This document shows positions 1 to 7,094 of a stretch of DNA of 64,000 nt, piece by piece (position 1 is the first letter of the stretch; every line of letters begins with the position of its first letter). Both the position numbers and the translations under genes were made by a program. The notes under the pieces are model-generated. The model had not been told where the DNA came from. It made no database searches and saw only the letters and a program-made list of their open reading frames with translations. Where the stretch lies: positions 353,487-417,486 of the forward strand of contig JAMPHR010000003.1 of the NCBI GenBank assembly GCA_023663345.1. The letters run 5' to 3'. The DNA is from Paenibacillus sp. (GTDB taxonomy: Bacteria > Bacteroidota > Bacteroidia > Bacteroidales > Muribaculaceae).

Positions 1-568
1 CAAATCCCCCACCACCCATACCCATCTAAGCGGAGAGCCGACCTCCGCCGTTCCCCTCCGGAACCAGCAATAAGGTTACAGAAAGAAGTTACAGAAAAAG
101 GTTACAAAAAACAATACAACAGGTAAATAGGAAAAATGGAATAATAGCCCCGGGCATGTCAGCGGATTGTGTTCATGGTAAAAAAAGAACATGCCCTTAA
201 ACTTATAGACCAATAAACTCCTAAACTACCAATAACCTCCTAACCCCATAACCTTATAACCTTTCAGCCGTAAGGCTGAAATAAACGCTCGGCAAGAGCC
301 CCTTGACATTTTGCTACAATTACTACAAAAAAATGACTCCCACCCGTGAGGGCAGGAGCCATTATCTATAAAAATCCCTCTAGATCTCTGGTCTAAACCC
401 AAAATCCCTTTGGCAAGCACCTTAAACCCTCTGGTTCTCTGGTCTAAAAAAACTGCTATACTATCTCCTCGATGCTAATAAATCACCACATTCCAAACAT
501 TATCGAATTTCACGGTGTTGAAACTTTTAAATTGCCATCCGTTTTCCGGCACCATAAAATTTCCCGTC
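1..568. other. Intergenic region with short repeats, no gene recognised
   Basis: I see no convincing gene in this stretch. It holds three tandem 13-nt units at 72-110 (consensus AAGGTTACAGAAA), a stem-loop at 263-280 (TTCAGCC GTAA GGCTGAA), and two related 22-nt copies ending CTCTGGTCTAAA at 376-397 and 427-448; a third, looser copy of the latter is at 2525-2544. Base composition is AT-richer than the flanking gene. Together this looks like degenerate repeat-derived intergenic DNA. Confidence 0.6.
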
Positions 569-1792
569 ATGACCAACGACACCAACCCTTCCACCGCCCC
601 AGTTGCCCCATTCGACCATCGGGACTACATAATATTCATTATATTCATCGCCATCCTCGGATCATTCAGCTCCCTGGTCAACGACATGTACCTCCCGGCC
701 ATCCCCCAGATGATGCGCCAATATCACACTACCCCCTCCATGACCCAGCTCGGCATCTCAGCCACCATGCTCGGTCTCGGCATAGGATCCGTCCTATGGG
801 GGTCACTCAGCGACCGCTACGGACGCCGACGCATACTCCTAATCTCCCTCGCCATATTCGTGATAGGCACATTGTGCGCCATATTCTCCCCAAGCATACA
901 GCTCTTCGACGCCTCCCGCCTCATCCAGGGCATAGGCGCCGGTGGATCCATGGTTCTCAGCTACTCCATCCCTGCCGACCGTTACACCGGACGCAACCTC
1001 GCCGTGATAATGTCTATCGTCGGGGCTCTCAACGGATTCGTCCCCGCCGGCGCACCGCTTGTCGGCGGTTTTATGACCGATGACATGGGGTGGAAAGGCA
1101 TCTTCATAGTATTGCTTATCATAGGAGTGCTCATGTGGATATGGACCACACGCCGTCCCGAGAGCCTCCCGCCTTCCCGTCGTCTACAGTCCACGGGATT
1201 GAAAAGCTACATCCACGCCTACTCCGGCCTCATGCACAATCACCGGTTCATGACCTACGTCCTTACTAAGTCCATCGCCATCGGCCTCCTCTTCTCCTAC
1301 ATCTCCTCATCCCCTTTCATCATTCAGACTCACTACGGAGTCTCTCCATCCCATTTCGGTATGGTGCTCGGGGGCAATGCCCTGGCTCTTGTCGTCGGCT
1401 CCATGCTCGTGTCTAAGCTCAAGGTGATAAAGCACAGTCTCGTACTGGGAGGCACCGTGATGTGTATCGGCGCAGTAGCCGAAGCCATCATCCTGTGGCT
1501 CGACTGTGGTATCGTCGCCTATGAGATCGCCATTGTGCCTATGCTCCTTGGCTCCGGTATGGTATTTGCCTCCTCCAATGCCCTTGCTATGGAAGAGGGA
1601 CGTTCCGATGCCGGATCAGCTTCCGCTATCCTCAACGTCATCAAATACGTATTTGCCGCCATCGTCACCCCCTTGGCCGGATTGGGCGACATCATGCACA
1701 GCACCGCCATTGTATTCTTCGCTGTCGCTACCATCTCTGCACTCCTCATCCTCGCCGTGTCCCGACTCACTCCCCTCCCTCCTAAGCCCTGA
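569..1792 (+). CDS. MFS drug efflux transporter, Bcr/CflA family
   Basis: A 407-residue, highly hydrophobic inner-membrane protein with about 12 membrane segments, the normal size for the family. The N-terminal segment carries the Bcr/CflA-like motif NDMYLPAIPQM, the loop between helices 2 and 3 carries the MFS motif A (GSLSDRYGRRR), and helix 5 has the antiporter-type motif RLIQGIGAGGSM. These mark a proton-driven drug/H+ antiporter; the substrate cannot be read from the sequence. I chose ATG 569 because upstream in-frame codons from 515 encode a non-hydrophobic tail without family resemblance. The stop codon lies inside a REP-like hairpin. It stands alone, with no regulator beside it. Confidence 0.88.
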   Translation: MTNDTNPSTAPVAPFDHRDYIIFIIFIAILGSFSSLVNDMYLPAIPQMMRQYHTTPSMTQLGISATMLGLGIGSVLWGSLSDRYGRRRILLISLAIFVIGTLCAIFSPSIQLFDASRLIQGIGAGGSMVLSYSIPADRYTGRNLAVIMSIVGALNGFVPAGAPLVGGFMTDDMGWKGIFIVLLIIGVLMWIWTTRRPESLPPSRRLQSTGLKSYIHAYSGLMHNHRFMTYVLTKSIAIGLLFSYISSSPFIIQTHYGVSPSHFGMVLGGNALALVVGSMLVSKLKVIKHSLVLGGTVMCIGAVAEAIILWLDCGIVAYEIAIVPMLLGSGMVFASSNALAMEEGRSDAGSASAILNVIKYVFAAIVTPLAGLGDIMHSTAIVFFAVATISALLILAVSRLTPLPPKP

Positions 1793-1831
1793 AAGGGCGA
1801 TGCAGTTATAGCCCCATCCCGAGGCATGGGG
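1786..1831. repeat. REP-like double-hairpin repeat overlapping a stop codon
   Basis: Two hairpins follow each other: GCCC-TGAAA-GGGC, the linker GATGCAGTTATA, then CCCCAT-CCCGAGGC-ATGGGG. The architecture matches 3203-3246 (GCCG-TGAAA-CGGC, GATGTAATCATA, second hairpin). The TGA of the upstream transporter falls inside the first hairpin loop. Such repeats are known as REP-type elements mobilised by RAYT transposases, but no transposase is present here. Confidence 0.5.
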
Positions 1832-1972
1832 AAATGAAATTGTATATAAAACGGGCGTCGAAGACGTCCTGTAATTCTCGCGTCTGTCACGTTGTAACGA
1901 TCTATACGCTACTGATATATCCTAAAAATCTAATACCTATACTTCTATACTTTCCCCTCTATACTCAAAAAA

Positions 1973-2332
1973 CTATTCCTTTGGCAAAATTGCTTTTAAC
2001 ATCAGGCCCAACACCAATATTATAATAGCTGCCTGCGCAATAATAGATTTCAGCTCAGGTGCGCCCCACACGGCACCGATAAACGCGGCCACCCATAGGA
2101 CATCAAATATCAGACACCACGATTTTTCCGGAACAAAGAGGTTGCGCCATCCGCAAGACCTCACGTGCATTATAAAAGACACCAAAAAAACTAAAAACGA
2201 CGCGTAAAACACGCTCCATATACCCCACGAACAGGGATAACTGGCCATTAATATCACCAGAGTCCATGCTCCACTGAATGAAGAAGCCTCGAAAGCCCTC
2301 TTAACCGTCGCAACCGAAATAGAATTACTCAT
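1973..2332 (-). CDS. Hypothetical four-helix membrane protein (copy 1 of tandem pair)
   Basis: A 119-residue protein with about four predicted membrane helices (roughly residues 20-36, 40-57, 73-91, 96-113) and a short basic C-terminus. I do not recognise the family. It is a diverged paralogue of the gene at 2629-2988: both start MSNSISVA and share a SYPxSW motif near residue 33, a PELK motif near residue 92 and a hydrophobic last helix. The 176 bp upstream are also duplicated. In this copy the -7 box reads TAATTTTA rather than TAATTTTG, so its own promoter may be weakened. Functions such as transport accessory or small stress protein are possible but unsupported. Confidence 0.72.
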   Translation of the reverse strand: MSNSISVATVKRAFEASSFSGAWTLVILMASYPCSWGIWSVFYASFLVFLVSFIMHVRSCGWRNLFVPEKSWCLIFDVLWVAAFIGAVWGAPELKSIIAQAAIIILVLGLMLKAILPKE

Positions 2333-2508
2333 ACTATGATTGATTGATGTAAATGTGATAAAAAACTATGAAACGATTTTATAAATACTCAATATAAACC
2401 AATTCACTATGGTTTTGATGAAATTTATAACTAATATCGTACTGTAAAATTATAAATTTAAATAACACCTGCAAAATTTATTTCACATTTTCAACGATCA
2501 TTCTTGCC
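2333..2508. repeat. Duplicated promoter/leader region, copy 1
   Basis: This stretch aligns base for base, with scattered substitutions, to 2989-3164, the region upstream of the second paralogue. It retains a TTTG -33 element (complement of 2472-2475) and a 19-bp spacer, but the -7 element at 2445-2452 has changed to TAATTTTA on the minus strand. The whole gene-plus-promoter unit has a period of 656 bp. Confidence 0.75.
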
Positions 2509-2561
2509 AATACCCCCCTAAAATCTCTGGCTCTTTAGTCTAAATATATACCAATATAATA

Positions 2562-2600
2562 AACGGCTCTGATCCCTCGTATGGAAAAATCAGAGCCGTT
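2562..2600 (-). terminator. Stem-loop terminator of the second paralogue
   Basis: A perfect 12-bp inverted repeat (AACGGCTCTGAT / ATCAGAGCCGTT) with a 15-nt loop lies 28 bp downstream of the stop codon at 2629. The minus-strand side is followed by an AT-rich tract rather than a clean T run. It separates the transcription units of the two paralogues. Confidence 0.65.
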
Positions 2601-2628
2601 GATCATTATAAGATTAGACGCTGTCAGC

Positions 2629-2988
2629 CTAATTTCTGCTCGCCGTCATGGCCTTATACACAAGACCTACTACGAGGATAACTTGTGCTACCGACCCAAT
2701 GAGAGGTTTCAATTCAGGTTTAAAACCCATGCTGAATAATGCAATGAACCACACCACGCCCATGGACATGTCCAACACATTGGTACCGCCCATCAGACCG
2801 GAAAATCCGATAGTCCGTACACACGTGAACAATGACACTAAAAAGACGCACAATAGCAACGTAACGATTGATACTATAGCCCATGAGCCGGGATAACTTG
2901 CCGTCCACATAATAAGCGTCCATGCCAATGCGAAGCCTGAAATGTTCACGGCATTCTTGCTTGATGCAACCGAAATAGAATTACTCAT
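2629..2988 (-). CDS. Hypothetical four-helix membrane protein (copy 2 of tandem pair)
   Basis: A 119-residue membrane protein of exactly the same length as the gene at 1973-2332, with the same start MSNSISVA, SYPGSW near residue 33, PELK near residue 93 and four hydrophobic segments. Conservation is concentrated in these motifs and in the hydrophobic pattern; the loop after helix 2 is much diverged. This copy has an intact promoter (3101-3131) and its own terminator (2562-2600), so it is probably the active member. I do not recognise a family, and there is no signal peptide or soluble domain. Being duplicated as a whole unit suggests selection for dosage or diversification. Confidence 0.75.
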   Translation of the reverse strand: MSNSISVASSKNAVNISGFALAWTLIMWTASYPGSWAIVSIVTLLLCVFLVSLFTCVRTIGFSGLMGGTNVLDMSMGVVWFIALFSMGFKPELKPLIGSVAQVILVVGLVYKAMTASRN

Positions 2989-3164
2989 ACTAAGACTGAT
3001 TTATGAAAATGTGATAAAAAACTATGAAACTATTTTATAAATACTCAATAGAAATCAATCCACTATGATTTCGATGAAGATTATAGCTAATACTACATTG
3101 CAAAATTATAAATTTAAACAACACCTGCAAAATTTATTTCACATTTTCAACGATTATTCCCGCC
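2989..3164. repeat. Duplicated promoter/leader region, copy 2
   Basis: The counterpart of 2333-2508, with the same order of AT-rich leader, -7 and -33 boxes and the shared tail CATTTTCAACGAT. It gives the second paralogue a leader of about 105 nt, unusually long and conserved between copies. Confidence 0.75.
3101..3131 (-). promoter_or_regulatory. Bacteroidetes-type promoter of the 2629-2988 gene
   Basis: On the minus strand TTTG (3128-3131) is followed after exactly 19 bp by TAATTTTG (3101-3108), matching the known Bacteroidetes -33/-7 consensus. It directs a transcript into the gene starting at 2988. Confidence 0.7.
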
Positions 3165-3202
3165 ACGGACGGGCAGATAGATTCCCGCAGGACACCCGCC
3201 GA

Positions 3203-3246
3203 GCCGTGAAACGGCGATGTAATCATAACTTTCAGCGCAGGCTGAA
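3203..3246. repeat. REP-like double-hairpin repeat, second copy
   Basis: GCCG-TGAAA-CGGC, the linker GATGTAATCATAAC, then TTCAGC-GCAG-GCTGAA. It shares hairpin-1 layout and linker with 1786-1831 and the second hairpin with 263-280. Confidence 0.5.
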
Positions 3247-3285
3247 TAAATAAAAAATCCGTTGCTCCTTTCGACAAGGGACACC

Positions 3286-3443
3286 GGACTAAAGCCAAAA
3301 GGCAATTTGAGATTCATAGTTGCTTTTCAACTATGCCACTCAAATGAATGTAGAGATTATATCATACTTACACAACACCATTTTTATCATTGGGCCGGCG
3401 TCATCACGACGATTGCCATTGAAGTTGCCTTTTTCCTTAGTCC
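3286..3443. mobile_element. MITE-like 158-bp element with imperfect terminal inverted repeats
   Basis: The ends GGACTAAAGCCAAAAGGCAA and, inverted, GGACTAAGGAAAAAGGCAA are related, and the interior holds a palindrome at 3315-3335 (CATAGTTG-CTTTT-CAACTATG). No gene is convincing inside. The size and inverted ends suggest a non-autonomous element; I see no clear target-site duplication. Confidence 0.35.
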
Positions 3444-3718
3444 GTTAAAAACTAATTATTGGAATGCGTAAAATTTTTATCAGCCAAGGACGAAACAACT
3501 ATGGTGCGTTTCTTTCCGATACAAAATTAGCTATTCTCAAATATCTGACCTAACAATTTAAAATCAATTAACTTTTTTTAATGCAGGCTCGTGAACAATT
3601 CCCACCGGCCCGATAGCATCCCTTATAGCCCGCAATCACTCCCGGAACCTATTGAAAACAACGGCTGTAGCGAACAATGCCACCCCGCCCGATGTTTTTC
3701 AATAAAAAGCTTTACACA
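3444..3718. other. AT-rich intergenic stretch, nothing further recognised
   Basis: Between the MITE-like element and the amidase I see no open frame with gene-like features and no clear TAnnTTTG promoter close to the amidase start. Confidence 0.5.
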
Positions 3719-4756
3719 ATGAAATTTCGCTATTTATTTCCAATGATGGCGGCCCTTGCATTGGGCATGGGCCAGAGAGCCGAGGCATGTTCGAGAGTGC
3801 TGTATGTCGGTGATGACAACCTGCGCATTGTAGGTCGCTCGCTCGACTGGAAGACTCCGATCCCCACAAACCTGTATGTATATCCGCGTGGCATGGCCAA
3901 GATGGGCAATTCGCTCCCCGGATCAGTCACATGGACCTCAAAATATGGAGCCATCTATGCCGTGGGCTATGACGGAGGCGTCACCGAGGGTATGAACGAG
4001 AAAGGTCTCGTGGTCAACGGCCTCTTCTGCAAAGGCACCGTCTACGAGAACGATTCCACCAAGAACCGTCCCCCCATGTCACTCGCAATGTTCCCCGCAT
4101 GGATCCTCGACCTGTGCGCCACAACCCCTGAGGCCGTCGAGCTGATCGGGGCACACAACTTCAATATCTCCGGAGCCACTTTCGACGGTGGCACAGTGTC
4201 GGCGCTCCACTGGGGCATTACCGATGCCGAGGGTCGGTCGGCCATCATAGAGTTTGACCACGGCACCATAAATATATATCAGGGCCAGGATATCCCCGCG
4301 ATGACCAACGATCCCACCTATCCCTCCATGAAAGCCATCGAGGCCTACTGGGAGAAGAAAGGTGGCACCCACACACTCCCCGGCACCGTCAGCAGTCCCG
4401 ACCGCTACGTGCGGGCCGTGTTCTTCGACAAGAACGTCGAGAAGACCGGCGATGCCGCTCTGGGTGTATCCATCATCCGCTCGATCCTCATGAACGTGTC
4501 GGTGCCTTACACCTACACCGTGCAGGGCGAGGGTAACGTATCGTCCACCCAGTGGAGATCCTTCTCCAACATCCGCGACCGTCTGTTCTATTTTGATGTC
4601 GTCACCAATCCCGGCCTCTTCTACATCGACCTCAAGAAGTGCGATTTCAGCAAGGGTGCATCAGTGATGAAGCTCGATGTAAGCAAGAGTGGCGACTATG
4701 TGGGCGACGTTACCGGCAGGCTCTTCATGTCCACCCCCTTCACCCCCATGTTCTGA
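3719..4756 (+). CDS. Choloylglycine-hydrolase family amidase (bile salt hydrolase / penicillin V acylase type)
   Basis: A 345-residue secreted linear-amide hydrolase. A signal peptide ends ...RAEA, exposing Cys24, the N-terminal nucleophile of this Ntn-hydrolase family. The family active-site set is visible: Cys24-Ser-Arg26, Asp43 in RSLDW, Asn100 in GLVVNG, Asn197 in AMTNDP and an Arg in DRYVRA (228-233). The sequence is of the Bacteroides bile-salt-hydrolase type, which deconjugates glycine- or taurine-bile acids in the periplasm or outside; penicillin V acylase activity is the alternative. ATG 3719 is preferred over an upstream in-frame ATG at 3677 because it starts the signal peptide. It is monocistronic, with a terminator at 4780. 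Confidence 0.9.
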   Translation: MKFRYLFPMMAALALGMGQRAEACSRVLYVGDDNLRIVGRSLDWKTPIPTNLYVYPRGMAKMGNSLPGSVTWTSKYGAIYAVGYDGGVTEGMNEKGLVVNGLFCKGTVYENDSTKNRPPMSLAMFPAWILDLCATTPEAVELIGAHNFNISGATFDGGTVSALHWGITDAEGRSAIIEFDHGTINIYQGQDIPAMTNDPTYPSMKAIEAYWEKKGGTHTLPGTVSSPDRYVRAVFFDKNVEKTGDAALGVSIIRSILMNVSVPYTYTVQGEGNVSSTQWRSFSNIRDRLFYFDVVTNPGLFYIDLKKCDFSKGASVMKLDVSKSGDYVGDVTGRLFMSTPFTPMF

Positions 4757-4779
4757 TTCCCCACATTTATCAATCACTC

Positions 4780-4807
4780 GAGGGATGCTCTGTTAACGAC
4801 ATCCCTC
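4780..4807 (+). terminator. Stem-loop after the amidase gene
   Basis: GAGGGATG and CATCCCTC pair across a 12-nt loop 24 bp after the stop codon, followed by an AT-rich stretch. Confidence 0.55.
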
Positions 4808-4822
4808 AATATTAAATGCAGG

Positions 4823-4911
4823 CAAGAATCATTCAAGGCATTCCGCGACGAGGAGGCCGTGAATGATTCTTGTGATTTTGTGGTATGATCGGGGATTTTT
4901 GAGTAATTTTG
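4823..4911 (+). promoter_or_regulatory. Promoter region of the MATE gene with long inverted repeat
   Basis: Seventeen-nt arms at 4823-4839 and 4856-4872 (CAAGAATCATTC ... GAATGATTCTTG) form a near-perfect inverted repeat, and a -7 box TAATTTTG lies at 4904-4911, 28 bp before the ATG. The repeat sits just upstream of where the -33 element would be, the usual place for an operator; it could also be an upstream terminator. Confidence 0.5.
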
Positions 4912-4939
4912 CACAGGTTTTCAAGAGTAGCTGATCATT

Positions 4940-6316
4940 ATGGGTACAATAGCGAAGAAAGGTGGCCAGATGGATATGATACACGGTCCATTGTTTGGCA
5001 AGATACTTACATTCTCCATTCCCCTGATTGCAAGCGGAATATTGCAGCAATCGTTCAATGCGGTCGATGTGGCGGTAATAGGCCGTTATTCCACTACCCA
5101 GGCCATCGCCGCCGTGGGTAGCAACGGCCCTATCATCAGTATCCTCGTCAACCTGTTTCTCGGCATAGCCGTCGGAGCCAACGCCGTCATAGCCACCTAT
5201 CTGGGTCAGCGTCACAATGATGCCGTGAGGCGTTCGGTCGCCACCGTGGCGGTCATCTCGCTCGCTTCGGGCTTCCTTCTCATGGCACTGGGCACATTGC
5301 TCGCGCGTCCCATCCTCGAGGTGATGAGCGCTCCGGCCGACGTGATTGATCTGGCTGAGGAATATCTCACAATCTTCTTCTGCGGGATGCCGTTCATGAT
5401 GATCTACAACTTCGGCTCGGCGATAATGCGAAGCGTGGGCGACACCAAGCTCCCCTTCTACGCCCTCGTGGCCGGTACGGTGTGCAACCTTGTGCTCGAC
5501 TGGCTGTTTGTGGCGGTGTTCGACATGGGAGTCGCAGGCGTGGCCTGGGGCACTGTGATTGCCAACGGTGTGAACGCGGCCATCATCGTGTATTTTCTCA
5601 TGAGAGAGCCCGACCCCATCACGCTGACTCTTACCCGGTGGAAAGTCTCGGGTCCCGACTTGAGAAAGATGCTCAAGATAGGTGTCCCGGCCGGACTGCA
5701 GGGTATGGTGTTCTCGATCTCCAACCTCTTCATCCAGTCGGCCATCAACGGCTTCGGAGCTGATGCCATAGCCGGATCGGCTGCCGCCCTTACCTACGAG
5801 GCTTATTGCTACTACATCGTGTCGGCCTTCTGTGCCGCCACCATCGCCTTTGCCGGACAGAACTACGGAGCAGGACAGCCGGCCCGGTGCAAGCGCGTGG
5901 TAGCGATATGTATGTTCTACAGCATGGCTATATGCGGGGTGTGCAACTTCCTCATTATATGGCAGGACAATGCCTGCATCGGATTGTTCACCCACGATCC
6001 CGAGGTGATGCGCTATGCCTCGATGAGACTCCACACGGTACTGATGTTCCAGAGCCTGGCCAGTACCTACGAGATCTCGGGTGCTTACATGAGAGCGCTG
6101 GGATACTCGTTGACCCCGATGTTGCTCACCGTGTTCGGAACATGTGTGCTGCGCCTCGGATGGGTATCGGTGTTTGATCGGTTCGGCCACACATTCCACA
6201 ATCTGCTCATAATCTACCCCGTCACCTGGAGCATCACCGGCACCGTTGTGATAATAGCCGCGATCGTGGTGCAGCACAAGGTGTTCAAGAAAAAGCCCCG
6301 CGCCGTCGAGGCGTGA
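4940..6316 (+). CDS. MATE family multidrug efflux transporter
   Basis: A 458-residue inner-membrane protein with about 12 membrane segments in two homologous halves, the normal MATE length. The N-terminal part (GPLFGKILTFSIPLIASG, then VAVIGRYS and GSNGPI) and the second-half motif (KIGVPAGLQGM near residue 245) are typical of the Bacteroidetes DinF/NorM-type subgroup. It should export cationic drugs or metabolites in exchange for Na+ or H+. A promoter and an inverted repeat lie directly upstream. The extensive open frame on the opposite strand is a shadow of high-GC codon use. It ends tail-to-tail with rnhA across a stem-loop. Confidence 0.92.
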   Translation: MGTIAKKGGQMDMIHGPLFGKILTFSIPLIASGILQQSFNAVDVAVIGRYSTTQAIAAVGSNGPIISILVNLFLGIAVGANAVIATYLGQRHNDAVRRSVATVAVISLASGFLLMALGTLLARPILEVMSAPADVIDLAEEYLTIFFCGMPFMMIYNFGSAIMRSVGDTKLPFYALVAGTVCNLVLDWLFVAVFDMGVAGVAWGTVIANGVNAAIIVYFLMREPDPITLTLTRWKVSGPDLRKMLKIGVPAGLQGMVFSISNLFIQSAINGFGADAIAGSAAALTYEAYCYYIVSAFCAATIAFAGQNYGAGQPARCKRVVAICMFYSMAICGVCNFLIIWQDNACIGLFTHDPEVMRYASMRLHTVLMFQSLASTYEISGAYMRALGYSLTPMLLTVFGTCVLRLGWVSVFDRFGHTFHNLLIIYPVTWSITGTVVIIAAIVVQHKVFKKKPRAVEA

Positions 6317-6327
6317 GGCCGGTATAT

Positions 6328-6359
6328 TTCCTGCTACGTCGATCGGTTGCGTAGCGGAA
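6328..6359. terminator. Convergent stem-loop between MATE and RNase H genes
   Basis: TTCCTGCTACG and CGTAGCGGAA pair with one bulge around an 11-nt loop, between the two converging stop codons. No strong T run follows on either side. Confidence 0.45.
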
Positions 6360-6376
6360 TGTTCACGTAAAATTCA

Positions 6377-7021
6377 CTATTTCCTGCCAAAGTCGGCGGG
6401 GATCTCGCCCCATTTCGGAGTATCCCATGTGAGTATAGGATTAGTCACCGGATTGGCGTGGAGCCATGCCGTGGCGCGATCGAGCATCTCAAACAGTTTG
6501 GCATTGGCCGGAGTCCTTGTGAGCGAGGTCTTCGGATGCCCGTTCCTCACCCACGACCGAGCCGTGCGCGAGTCGGTGTAGATAGGAACATCGGGCCGTC
6601 CCTGCGATTTCAGCAGTGCGAGTCCGTGTACCAGAGCGAGGTACTCACCTATATTGTTGGTGCCCCCCTGGATGGGGCCGGCATGGAATATTCGCTCGCC
6701 CGTGCGCACCCACACCCCCTGATATTCCACCGGGCCGGGATTCTTGGAGCACGCGGCATCCACAGCGAGCGAGTCGAGCTTGATCTCGGGAAAGTCTTCG
6801 TAATTGACCGGAGCGGGCTTGTATTTAGCTATCGTCCTCAGCAGTTCTATCTGCTCGGCCGGATCGCCACGATAAGCCTCCACGGCTGCCTCCTGCGAGT
6901 CAAAAGCCTTGAACTTTGCACCGGGATAGCCCTTGGTCTGGAGTTCGCACTCCTCCCATGAGTCAAACACGCCGGTGGCGTAACCGTTCCACACTACATA
7001 GAATTTCTTTCTTGGGGCCAT
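6377..7021 (-). CDS. rnhA: Ribonuclease H1 with viroplasmin-like N-terminal domain
   Basis: A 214-residue cytoplasmic enzyme that cuts the RNA strand of RNA-DNA hybrids. Residues 5-48 form the viroplasmin/RNase H1 hybrid-binding domain (KKFYVVWNGYATGVFDSWEE), a linker follows, and residues about 80-212 form the RNase H fold. The four catalytic acids are visible: Asp88 (LAVDAA), Glu126 (NIGEYLAL), Asp150 (IYTDSRTA) and Asp210 near the C-terminus (IPADFGRK). This architecture is the usual type-1 RNase H of Bacteroidetes. It is the last gene of a leftward group aroK - dehydrogenase-like - rnhA. Confidence 0.93.
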   Translation of the reverse strand: MAPRKKFYVVWNGYATGVFDSWEECELQTKGYPGAKFKAFDSQEAAVEAYRGDPAEQIELLRTIAKYKPAPVNYEDFPEIKLDSLAVDAACSKNPGPVEYQGVWVRTGERIFHAGPIQGGTNNIGEYLALVHGLALLKSQGRPDVPIYTDSRTARSWVRNGHPKTSLTRTPANAKLFEMLDRATAWLHANPVTNPILTWDTPKWGEIPADFGRK

Positions 7022-7094
7022 AGGGGTATAGTCGGAGAGGACTTTGATGGATTACTGTTGAGGTCGCGGGGAGGGAGGAGCGGTAGTGGAATGC

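Noticed and set aside
226-420. A 64-codon minus-strand open frame
   Set aside because: It covers short repeats, has no homologous motif and no promoter.
3262-3471. A 69-codon open frame in the region before the amidase
   Set aside because: It runs across the inverted-repeat element, has no promoter or family resemblance and is probably chance.
4829-6277. A long minus-strand open frame of 482 codons
   Set aside because: It lies opposite the MATE gene and has a histidine-, arginine- and glutamate-rich composition without any family motif; it is a shadow of high-GC codon use.
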